From Litomosoides sigmodontis (taxonomy: Eukaryota > Nematoda > Chromadorea > Rhabditida > Onchocercidae), in contig OY718806.1 of the NCBI GenBank assembly GCA_963070105.1, forward strand, positions 9,195,365 through 9,259,364: a stretch of DNA of 64,000 nt, read 5' to 3'. Position 1 is the first letter of the stretch. Each line of letters starts with the position of its first letter. This document shows, one piece after another, positions 44,306 through 52,673 of the stretch. The translations under genes and the position numbers were made by a program. The notes under the pieces were generated by a model. The model did not search any database, was not told the DNA's origin, and worked only from the letters and a program-made list of their open reading frames with translations.

Positions 44306-45390
44306 CTGCAAAATATAGTTTTAATTTTAGAGCTTTTTAAAATCGAAATCAGTACATAAGCACATATATCCTTTACGATACATATTTTACAATAAATGTT
44401 GCTATGATCCTTTGCACATTCGCGCGCAGAGAGTGGTATATCTTATAGATTACTGATAGATTGAAACTATCATGCTTAATCCTAGCAAACCGTCTTACTT
44501 ACACTACAGAGACGATGAAAGCAAATACAAAAGTAGCATGCGAAAATTTAGTGCGACGTTATTAAGCAGTACATTGCATTGATTGGACTCAAAATATTTC
44601 AAAGCATTTGTCTATTTGGCCAACAATTCTCATCCACTGAGCAACTCGTCATGTGCCATTAGTTGAAAAAATGTTTTATACCTGGATGACTGGAAAAGCG
44701 ATGCATTTCACGGTTTTCATCATCATTATCTGTCCCATTAGCAACATTCGGGACACTAATTCTTCGTTGAAGGGATGCTATTTGACCCATACAGAACACT
44801 ACACTTCAACACCATCAAACCGGAAGGTGTTTTGTCCGGTTTCCTAGTCCCCAAAAACTGGCCTGACAAACAGCCTAGATGGACAACTAATAATTGTACC
44901 GAACAAATCTTCAATAAAACAAGTTTACAAAACTTGTAACGCCACTACCAATGCTTACGCATGAAATACTGCTTTCGTCCAGGTTATGATATCAAGATCA
45001 TGAACGTGAAGCTCAGACGTAGTAGCCGAAGTTCGCTTCGTTTACACTCACATTTGCTAAAACGTATTCCACACTGATAGTCTTCACATCAGACTAAAAC
45101 ATTTCGGAATGCCAATGGCTTTTCTCACTTGTGCAACATCCGCTGCCCCGTAAGACCCATCTAAACTAACAAATATCACTGTACCACCCAACTTCCACAC
45201 TACCCCCCCCCCCCCACACCCCCACCTCAACTCTCAAACCATCGAATGAGTTGGAAAATCAGTGGGAAAATCATTGCAACAAACACCTTCAAACTTCTTC
45301 GAAGAGAACGTTTCGGTGAAGTTGAAAATTCGAGCACACGATGCCCGATTTTTGTTATTTTCGAAATTGTTTCAACCAATCGGATGGGAA
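44306..45390. other. region between the RING-finger gene and the histone palindrome
   Basis: Should contain the first exon of the RING-finger gene, but none is recognisable. A plus-strand frame at ~44765-44940 looks weakly coding but has no start or acceptor. A C-rich run lies at ~45204-45230. Sequence at ~45325-45390 resembles, with divergence, the outer flank of the other palindrome arm (48614-48690, reversed), so the duplication was once longer than the near-identical arms. Confidence 0.4.
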
Positions 45391-46027
45391 GGAACTGACC
45401 CACCGGTTCATGGATCTTAATAATTGGATTTCGATTCGATTAATCTCTGATTATTCCAGCAAATCTAAATATCAGTTATCTTGAGGAATTTGAGTGCGAT
45501 GTTCTAGTTTGCTTTTCTGATAGCACACACTTTCAGTAATTCAAAATGTCGCCTACGATAAGAGAGCACGGAGGAAGAGTGAACAAAAGACTGTATGCAT
45601 AAGATGGAATTAAATTTAGTGCATTAATTTAAGTTATAAGCAATAATAATCGTAAGAGTTTGTGCTTAGTAGTTTATCCTCTTTAATACGACATCATTCG
45701 CCTTTTGAATTTCATCCAAATATCAGTGATGTAATGAGGAACCGTAGAACATCAATGAACACGGCAGATGTTGCAACACAGAAACCACGCAGCTCGAAAC
45801 TATCGATGAGTTTTTTTCGCAACTTCAAGTTCCACATTGCAGGCATTTCAATATGAACTGTGACTGTATCAGTACAGTGGCAAGCATTTTCGTGCAGACA
45901 GTTCGCGGAGATGAATTTGTTATTCTGATTCTCATAAAGAAATGTTCACAGATACATGACATATAAATTTATCACTATGCATGTTGTTCGAATGCCGATA
46001 AGTTCAGCTTTGGTTTCCTTCGGCACA

Positions 46028-46405
46028 TCAGGTTGATTTTCTCGAGGTTGACGACATGTCGGATAACCGCTTCGGAAGGAGAGCGGGATTGATATTTGGC
46101 ACCACACCACCTCGGCTGATCGTCACGTTGGAGAGAAGTACGTCGAGTTCACTGTCGCTTCGTACAGCTAATTGTATGCACCGTGCGTTGATCCGTTTCT
46201 TCCCGTTGTTATGTGCAACGTCGCAAGCCAAGTCCAAAATTTCAGTGACAAGATACTGAAGCACTGCAGCGAGAAAGATTGAAGCTGTAGTGCTGACTCG
46301 ATTCCCGAAGTTAACCTGGCGAAGCGAGCGCCATATTTGACTAACAGGAAATTGCAACCCAGCCCGGGCAGACTTTGTTCTAATCCATTTTTTCATTCTT
46401 GCCAT
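46028..46405 (-). CDS. divergent histone H2A variant, palindrome left-arm copy
   Basis: Intronless, 125 residues from a Met at 46405 (MARMKKWIRTKSARAGLQ...). The frame is open for 22 more codons upstream, but this start matches H2A length and the third copy. Recognisable H2A elements: the RAGLQFPV start of the fold, the LAAVLQYLVTEILDLA alpha-2 helix, the NNGKKRI loop, LQLAVR-like [15 protein letters not shown], and the docking segment [19 protein letters not shown]. Many otherwise invariant positions differ. In the acidic patch, canonical E56 is Q, E64 is D and E91 is S, while E61, D90 and E92 are kept. The N-tail is short, with four Lys and three Arg before the fold. No canonical histone stem-loop follows the stop. 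It forms dimers with H2B in nucleosomes (family knowledge). Divergence of this kind is typical of testis or sperm variants; that role is inference. Confidence 0.9.
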   Translation of the reverse strand: MARMKKWIRTKSARAGLQFPVSQIWRSLRQVNFGNRVSTTASIFLAAVLQYLVTEILDLACDVAHNNGKKRINARCIQLAVRSDSELDVLLSNVTISRGGVVPNINPALLPKRLSDMSSTSRKST

Positions 46406-46562
46406 TTTAAACGGAAACTGGATTGGAAATGGATCCGACCGACCACAACCAAAAGACGGAAACAATAACACGTGAACAGCGATAAACTCGCTAAAAATTC
46501 AGGAGGAACAATTGAATTTGAATAATCGAAACAGGGAATTAATATTTTGAAATGCATATATC

Positions 46563-46584
46563 CATTACAGTATATCATTTCAGC
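46563..46584 (-). promoter_or_regulatory. shared upstream element of the H2A variants (left arm)
   Basis: Reverse complement of the element at 47420-47441. It lies about 160-180 bp before the left-arm H2A start and is also present, with few changes, before the third H2A gene at 51065-51086. The matching spacing and sequence suggest a promoter element; its function is not known. Confidence 0.45.
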
Positions 46585-46771
46585 AAGACGCATTAAATTA
46601 TATGTAATAATCGATGCATAACGCTTAATTGCCTAATTTCGAATTATTTTAGCTGCCAATGCAATCTTTATCGGTCAACGCATCCACTTCTACGGCTAAG
46701 GCTATCCTGTCGCCGTTTCTCCGCAGCATGGAAGGAAAGAATTCTGAGGCTGTAGCGAGGAGCCAAAAACC

Positions 46772-47232
46772 ATTTTTTTTCATCATTGACAATCGACAAT
46801 CCACTACACCTGCAGAGCTCGGTTTACACGTTTCAATCCTTCATTCCTCGAACAACCTGCAACCTCTGCAGTAGAACTAATTGCTATTAACAACAGCCTT
46901 GACAATAGTGATGGTCATCCAATTGTGGACAATACGATCCTATTAGCTCGTCCTGCTTGCTATTTGCACCTCCTTTCCTTTTATTAATGAATTTTATATC
47001 AATCTTTCATAAAGGAACATATCTGGTATCATTTCCTCTTCGCTTCCATAATGCTATTTGTTGCTTATGGAAAAAGAATTGAAATTACAAGCAACAAGCA
47101 GCAACTGGTAGTTTGCAGAATATGTGGGAGGTGCACGTCGGGGTGGCCATTCTAGTTAGATTTCGTGTTGTAATAAAATCTATGAACCTTCATGCAGCCG
47201 TAATCGTCGATTGAATCTCAGCATTGCTCTAA
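46772..47232. other. palindrome spacer containing a rearranged NCAM-gene fragment
   Basis: The spacer is unique in its left half. From about 47003 to 47232 it matches, in reverse orientation, the 3' end of the NCAM-type gene at ~55609-56066: the intron before the last exon, the exon start, then the 3' UTR with its AATAAA. Most of the last coding exon has been deleted between those parts. It cannot encode the transmembrane segment. Confidence 0.8.
47003..47232 (+). pseudogene. deleted copy of the NCAM-type gene 3' end
   Basis: Plus-strand orientation here equals the coding orientation of the minus-strand parent. The stretch with ...tgcagaatatgtgggaggtg... matches the acceptor and first codons of the parent's last exon (55935). 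It jumps within about 40 bp to ...gttgtaataaaatctatgaa..., which is the parent's poly(A) region (~55660-55690). The fragment is non-functional. Confidence 0.8.
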
Positions 47233-47419
47233 GGTTTTTGGCTCCTCGCTACAGCCTCAGAATTCTTTCCTTCCATGCTGCGGAGAAACGGCGACAGGAT
47301 AGCCTTAGCCGTAGAAGTGGATGCGTTGACCGATAAAGATTGCATTGGCAGCTAAAATAATTCGAAATTAGGCAATTAAGCGTTATGCATCGATTATTAC
47401 ATATAATTTAATGCGTCTT

Positions 47420-47441
47420 GCTGAAATGATATACTGTAATG
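47420..47441 (+). promoter_or_regulatory. shared upstream element of the H2A variants (right arm)
   Basis: Core gctgaaatgatatactgtaa, 158 bp before the right-arm H2A ATG. A close match occurs before the third H2A gene and a looser one before the relic at 54139. Conservation across copies whose coding 5' halves have diverged suggests selection on regulation, or shared recent origin. Confidence 0.45.
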
Positions 47442-47598
47442 GATATATGCATTTCAAAATATTAATTCCCTGTTTCGATTATTCAAATTCAATTGTTCCT
47501 CCTGAATTTTTAGCGAGTTTATCGCTGTTCACGTGTTATTGTTTCCGTCTTTTGGTTGTGGTCGGTCGGATCCATTTCCAATCCAGTTTCCGTTTAAA

Positions 47599-47976
47599 AT
47601 GGCAAGAATGAAAAAATGGATTAGAACAAAGTCTGCCCGGGCTGGGTTGCAATTTCCTGTTAGTCAAATATGGCGCTCGCTTCGCCAGGTTAACTTCGGG
47701 AATCGAGTCAGCACTACAGCTTCAATCTTTCTCGCTGCAGTGCTTCAGTATCTTGTCACTGAAATTTTGGACTTGGCTTGCGACGTTGCACATAACAACG
47801 GGAAGAAACGGATCAACGCACGGTGCATACAATTAGCTGTACGAAGCGACAGTGAACTCGACGTACTTCTCTCCAACGTGACGATCAGCCGAGGTGGTGT
47901 GGTGCCAAATATCAATCCCGCTCTCCTTCCGAAGCGGTTATCCGACATGTCGTCAACCTCGAGAAAATCAACCTGA
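47599..47976 (+). CDS. divergent histone H2A variant, palindrome right-arm copy
   Basis: Encodes the same 125-residue protein as the left-arm gene, transcribed away from the palindrome centre like its partner. The two genes are therefore divergent, head to head, about 1.2 kb apart. Histone-fold features and acidic-patch changes are as for the left copy. Because the predicted proteins are identical, expression data could not separate the two without flanking differences. Confidence 0.9.
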   Translation: MARMKKWIRTKSARAGLQFPVSQIWRSLRQVNFGNRVSTTASIFLAAVLQYLVTEILDLACDVAHNNGKKRINARCIQLAVRSDSELDVLLSNVTISRGGVVPNINPALLPKRLSDMSSTSRKST

Positions 47977-48709
47977 TGTGCCGAAGGAAACCAAAGCTGA
48001 ACTTATCGGCATTCGAACAACATGCATAGTGATAAATTTATATGTCATGTATCTGTGAACATTTCTTTATGAGAATCAGAATAACAAATTCATCTCCGCG
48101 AACTGTCTGCACGAAAATGCTTGCCACTGTACTGATACAGTCACAGTTCATATTGAAATGCCTGCAATGTGGAACTTGAAGTTGCGAAAAAAACTCATCG
48201 ATAGTTTCGAGCTGCGTGGTTTCTGTGTTGCAACATCTGCCGTGTTCATTGATGTTCTACGGTTCCTCATTACATCACTGATATTTGGATGAAATTCAAA
48301 AGGCGAATGATGTCGTATTAAAGAGGATAAACTACTAAGCACAAACTCTTACGATTATTATTGCTTATAACTTAAATTAATGCACTAAATTTAATTCCAT
48401 CTTATGCATACAGTCTTTTGTTCACTCTTCCTCCGTGCTCTCTTATCGTAGGCGACATTTTGAATTACTGAAAGTGTGTGCTATCAGAAAAGCAAACTAG
48501 CACATCGCACTCAAATTCCTCAAGATAACTGATATTTAGATTTGCTGGAATAATCAGAGATTAATCGAATCGAAATCCAATTATTAAGATCCATGAACCG
48601 GTGGGTCAGTTCCCTCTAACTTTTATCTTTCATCCACTTTGTACCTATCGGCGTCCGGTTGGTTGCAACTTACGAATCTCGAAAATAACAAAAGTCAGGA
48701 ATCGTGTGC

Positions 48710-49787
48710 TTAAATGTAATTGTTCGCTTCTTCACTTTGATCTCTTTCTCTTTCTATTATCAGGTATTTTTTGTTTGAATTCAGGATGATCATGTAACGG
48801 TTAGCGAAGGCGACGGCATTATCATTTTAACACTGAGAACCGTTGATGAAGACGACGCTGGCGAATATCAATGTGTAGCAGAAAATGAAGCTGGCAGGAA
48901 TCAAGGCTCTGTATTCCTGTCCATCATTCGTAAGTTTCAATAGATTTGAGATAATACTGTTAGATTTGGATAGACTACATTAAACAATTAAAATTATATT
49001 GAAATTCAGATGCCGCACGAATTGTTGATCATAGTGGAACAAAGCGTATCCTAAGGGGTGATGTAGCAATGATTCATTGTGGTGCAAGTGCTGTTCCGGA
49101 ACCGACTTGGACGTGGACTGGTCCATTCGGTATCATTTATGCGGATGGTTTGAAGTATATCCTTGATACCCAAACTGTGACAACAATTCTTACGGTGGGT
49201 GTCCAATTTTCCATTATGTATTTCACCTTCTTTTTATCATTACCGGAACTGAGATTTTTGCTGAAATCGGAGTTGGAAATTTTAGGTACGAAACGTGGAT
49301 GAGCATGACTTTGGTAAGTATACCTGTACGGCTGACAATGGCATCGGTCCACCGGATCACGCTGAACTTCGATTGATTGAAATTTGTTTGTTTTGACCAT
49401 TTGTTTTATTGTTCGCTTTTTTTTCAAATTTATTTGCTGACTTCTGCTTGTGGTGTTATCGCTTGTAACCATGCAATCGATAAATCTTTACAAAAGCGGC
49501 GATTGCTTTTGCAATGATAACATTGGAATCCATTCATCAACTAATCAGATTGAAATCTTTCAATTTAGGAAACCAAAAAAAGTTCACTTGTTGCCTTCTC
49601 CAGTCGCTTAGTTCTTTAATTGCAGTGCCACCGCTAACACCAAGCAAGCTCAATTGTCACGAACATAGTTATCCAAATTTTGGTATATGCACCATTGGCG
49701 AACTGAAAAACTCACCGCCTGGAAAACTGCCATTAAACATTACGTTTCACATTGTTCTTGAAGATGAGGTTTGTTCCAACTTAAAAA
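48710..49787 (+). pseudogene. inverted partial copy of the NCAM-type gene (Ig4 second half to FnIII-1 first half)
   Basis: Nearly identical, in reverse orientation, to 57372-58448. It contains copies of four parent exons with splice sites kept: ~48785-48929 (second half of Ig4), 49010-49194 and ~49286-49386 (Ig5, including YTCTADNGIGPPDHAEL), and 49626-49768 (first half of FnIII-1). It has no start codon, signal peptide, transmembrane segment or poly(A) signal. One extra A is present in the run at ~49379-49383, at the end of the second Ig5 exon, relative to the parent; it would shift the frame at that junction. A few substitutions are visible (TFHIVL here, TFYIVL in the parent). Recent duplicate, probably non-functional as a protein. 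Confidence 0.88.
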
Positions 49788-50278
49788 TTTCACTAAGCAT
49801 AAAAGTTGAACATAAAATTCAAATTCGAACTGAACAACTATTTAGTTCGTTTATGAAGGATGATGCAATATTTTCTTATTTAGATAAAAGTGATTTTTTT
49901 ATCTAAATAACACTGTAATATTTATAAAATCAATAGTTCGAATAAAAAGATTCTAAGACGCAGCTCCTAGAAATACGCTACCACTCCAATATGTGCAACG
50001 TGAAAAAGATCTCCCACCACTATTCATTCTCATTCATCGCCATTCTAGGACAATTGCAAATTTTGAATTAAAATGAAAGTAACAGATGGTTGAATTTTTG
50101 TGGTCACTTTTCCACTATATCACCAAATGATTCTTGTGCACAACCGTTGCGCAGGTAAGATTTTTATTCAATCTGCCATAAAATAGTGAAATAGAAGGGA
50201 AAATCAGGTAAAAAGGATGTAGCAAAATGATTTGCGACAGTGCTAACACAAGCTGTTTTCTTGGTAGTTTACGACATT
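49788..50278. other. spacer without recognised features
   Basis: Lies between the inverted exon copy and the H2A relic. No coding similarity or repeat recognised. Confidence 0.4.
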
Positions 50279-50377
50279 TCAAATGATAGCTTTTGGAAGA
50301 AAATCCGAATTGACCTGAGGTGGAACAGCCTCTTCATAAATCGTTACGTTTGAGAGAAACGCATTCGTCTCAACATC
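50279..50377 (-). pseudogene. relic of a histone H2A C-terminus
   Basis: The minus strand reads AFLSNVTIYEEAVPPQVN and DFLPKAII, aligning with the docking region [22 protein letters not shown] of the intact variants. The histone fold before it is missing; NCAM-type gene-derived sequence follows instead. Clearly decayed. Confidence 0.7.
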
Positions 50378-50424
50378 GTCCAACGGCAAAAACAAGCAAA
50401 GTTCGCAGGATGAAGCGACTCCAT

Positions 50425-50822
50425 ATGTCGTTGGCGCATGATAAGAGTGAACAATGTGAGGAATAAAATGATTGTGAATGAAATTGCCAGTCAATTATCA
50501 TCTTGCCGTCCCTTTCCCGCATATTCTGCAATTTATTACTTACTGCTTGTAATTTCAACTGGTTTTTTTTTTTCAAATTCACTCGTCAGTTCATTTAAAA
50601 CGATGATAAGGAATAGCATTATACAAATGAGGAAGAAATTACAAAATATTTCATCATATGCTTCTTTATAAGCTAGCCGAATGAATTGCACATGATTAAA
50701 TGAGCACTATTATCGCTATCGTTAACAGCAATTAGTTTTACTTTTACTTCACAGGTTGCAAGTGAATTCAGGAACGATGAATTCAAACACTTTCAGATTA
50801 CCAGCACCTAAATCGAGCTCTT
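50425..50822 (-). pseudogene. decayed copy of the NCAM-type transmembrane/FnIII-2 region
   Basis: Blocks align in the same orientation with 55845-56295: around the transmembrane coding part (aacaatgtgaggaat... / aacaatgtgagcaat...), the intron-exon edge (...catattctgca...), and the second FnIII-2 exon (...gttaacagcaattag..., ...aaatcgagctc...). Many substitutions and indels remove all frames. It is older than the near-identical inverted copy at 48710. Confidence 0.75.
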
Positions 50823-51064
50823 TGATGAAATTATCAAGTGGTTCAAATTGGATTAAGCAATTTAAGAGTTAAATTAGTTGAAGGAATGAGCATGCAAGTA
50901 ATGCATTGTTATTTCATCCCGTACTGCAGAAAACCGATGATATGATGGGACAAACAGTGATAGGAGTGGATGGGTCGATCGTTACACACCACATTGGTCC
51001 TTGGGATAATTTGAAATGAGGCAAATTGTTGCTCACCAATTATTGCACATAATTAATGCTATAT

Positions 51065-51086
51065 GCTAAAATGATATACTTTAATG
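51065..51086 (+). promoter_or_regulatory. shared upstream element of the H2A variants (third gene)
   Basis: Core gctaaaatgatatactttaa, 142 bp before the H2A start at 51228 and matching the arm elements. A TTTCAG at 51186-51191 between this element and the ATG could serve as a spliced-leader or 5' UTR intron acceptor. The corresponding arm sequence reads TTTCCG and has lost it. Confidence 0.4.
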
Positions 51087-51227
51087 TGTACATTAAGAAA
51101 TGATAATTCAGTTCTTCGATTATTCAAAATTTAATCAATCCATCGGCCTTAATTTTTATAAATAGCGGTTGTTGCCGCATTTCTGTTTCAGTTGTCAAAT
51201 TCATTTCCAATTTGGCGTCGGTTAAAA

Positions 51228-51602
51228 ATGTCGATGGTGAAGAAGAAGAGAACAAAATCTATCCGGGCTGGATTGCAATTTCCTGTTTGCCGTTTTCATC
51301 GTTCACTTCGTCAGGGTAAATTTGCCAATCGAATTGGTGCTACTGCTTCAGTCTATCTTGCCGCGATGCTTCAGTATCTTGTTACGGAACTTTTGGAATT
51401 AGCTGGCAACGCTGCACGTGACAACAAAAGGAAACGAATTAGCCCGCAACACATACAATTAGCTATACGAAGAGACAGTGAACTCGACGTACTTCTCTCC
51501 AACGTGACGATCAGCCGAGGTGGTGTGGTGCCAAATATCAATCCCGCTCTCCTTCCGAAGCGGTTGTCCGACATGTCGTCAACCTCGAGAAAATCAACCT
51601 GA
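51228..51602 (+). CDS. divergent histone H2A variant, third gene
   Basis: Intronless; 124 residues from [18 protein letters not shown]. An in-frame Met 12 codons earlier is possible, but this start aligns with the arm copies. It is closer to canonical H2A in the first half of the fold than the arm copies are ([25 protein letters not shown]). Canonical E64 is retained, but E56 is still Q and E91 still S. From about [11 protein letters not shown] onward the protein is identical to the arm copies, and the match continues through the stop into ~130 bp of 3' flank. That fits a gene-conversion tract. The conserved histone core supports a functional protein; germline use is inference. Confidence 0.9.
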   Translation: MSMVKKKRTKSIRAGLQFPVCRFHRSLRQGKFANRIGATASVYLAAMLQYLVTELLELAGNAARDNKRKRISPQHIQLAIRRDSELDVLLSNVTISRGGVVPNINPALLPKRLSDMSSTSRKST

Positions 51603-52217
51603 TGTGCCGAAGGAAACCAAAGCTGAACTTATCGGCATTCGAACAACATGCATTTTTCACAGTGATAAATTTATATGTCATGTATCTGTGAACATTTCTT
51701 TATGAGAATCAGAATAACAAATTCATCTCCGCAATTGCACTCATTAAAAAAAAAACATTTTTAAGCGTATCATTCATGGAATTTAAAAAACAAAAGAGGA
51801 AAACGTGAAACATAAAGATTTTTTTTGACGAACGAAAACACTTGAAATGCATTGATCGTAGTGCATTACTTCGAAACTAATCTGCAATCTTTCCCGTACC
51901 CATCGGTCATCACAAGATATCAATCAATGAATAATTATTTCGCAGCATTTTTACCCCATTCGACAGTCGAAGAGAAATCTCACTGAACACACTACACTTC
52001 AATTGCAATGACGGAAATTCCCAATCTTATTTGGTGCAAAGATATGTGCAAGAATAAAAACCATTTTATATCACTTCACATCTCAAACATGAAACAGCTG
52101 GCTGGATTGACAGATCACTAAACAAAATCACAAGCAGCGTAAACTGATAAATTCGTGGCTCCAGCCAGTTGCCGTCAGGTTCGATGTGTCTGAGATGAAG
52201 TTGTGAATCCATGCAAT
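51603..52217. other. spacer between convergent H2A and H2B variant genes
   Basis: The first ~130 bp duplicate the palindrome-arm 3' flank apart from an 8-9 bp difference near 51653-51661. The rest shows no recognised feature. No typical replication-histone stem-loop is visible; only a weak TGCCGA...TCGGCA pairing with a ~22 nt loop follows the H2A stop. Confidence 0.4.
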
Positions 52218-52673
52218 TTATTTCGAAGTCATGAATCGTTTTATCGCTTTGTTTCCTTCAACAATAGCGTATTTTGCCAGGTCACCAGGAAGAATCAAGC
52301 GAACCGCTGTTTGGATTTCACGTTCTCCAATTGTCGATCGGTTGCTGTAATGTACCAGATGACTTGCTTCACCTGCAATTCGGTGGAATAGATCGTTAAC
52401 GAAAGAATTCATGATCGCCATTCCTCCCGTTGATATTTCGGTCTTTGAATGGATCTGCTTCATGACACGAGAAATATGCGCCGCGTAGTGTTCCATCTGA
52501 CGAGCTTGTCGTTTCTTCTTTCTTGTGCGCTTTCCTTTCATCTCAGCACCTTTCTCCATCTTCTTCCTCTCCTTTCTCAACGATCTCTTCTTCAACGACT
52601 CCTTCTCCCTCGATGCTGATGTAGAGGACCGTGATGGTGTAGAAGGTTTCGACGAGGTGGGGGACTGTAACAT
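52218..52673 (-). CDS. divergent histone H2B variant with long N-terminal tail
   Basis: Intronless, 151 residues, ending at a TAA that overlaps an AATAAA. The last ~90 residues are an H2B fold: [38 protein letters not shown] and a C-terminal helix ending IKRFMTSK. The tail is ~60 residues against ~30 in usual H2B. It starts with a Ser/Thr/Pro-rich stretch containing SP and TPSR motifs (residues ~4-20) and then becomes very basic ([12 protein letters not shown]). SP/TP-x-basic repeats occur in sea-urchin sperm H2B, where they help condense DNA; a similar use here is inference. In the acidic-patch region the canonical E105 is D, while E113 is kept. A later in-frame Met (residue 38) is a possible alternative start. 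Convergent with the third H2A gene. Confidence 0.88.
   Translation of the reverse strand: MLQSPTSSKPSTPSRSSTSASREKESLKKRSLRKERKKMEKGAEMKGKRTRKKKRQARQMEHYAAHISRVMKQIHSKTEISTGGMAIMNSFVNDLFHRIAGEASHLVHYSNRSTIGEREIQTAVRLILPGDLAKYAIVEGNKAIKRFMTSK

Larger units (their letters stand above)
45391..46771 (+). repeat. left arm of a 1,381 bp inverted repeat
   Basis: Each base at position x pairs with the base at 94004-x over the whole arm with no indel that I detected. I saw only isolated mismatches (for example gatgTtct versus gatgTgct near 45503). The arm contains one H2A gene with its upstream and downstream flanks. Near-identity implies very recent duplication or continuing arm-to-arm gene conversion. 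Confidence 0.95.
47233..48613 (-). repeat. right arm of the 1,381 bp inverted repeat
   Basis: Reverse-complement partner of 45391-46771, with the same length and near-identical sequence. Its outer edge is followed within about 100 bp by the inverted NCAM-type exon copy at 48710. Confidence 0.95.

Noticed and set aside
44765..44940. Plus-strand frame FVEGMLFDPYRTLHF…KNWPD
   Set aside because: It opens directly after a stop with no ATG or acceptor, and no family is recognised. It may be an old relic.
46659..46874. Plus-strand 71-codon frame entering the palindrome spacer
   Set aside because: No similarity to known proteins, and the frame crosses the arm/spacer boundary.
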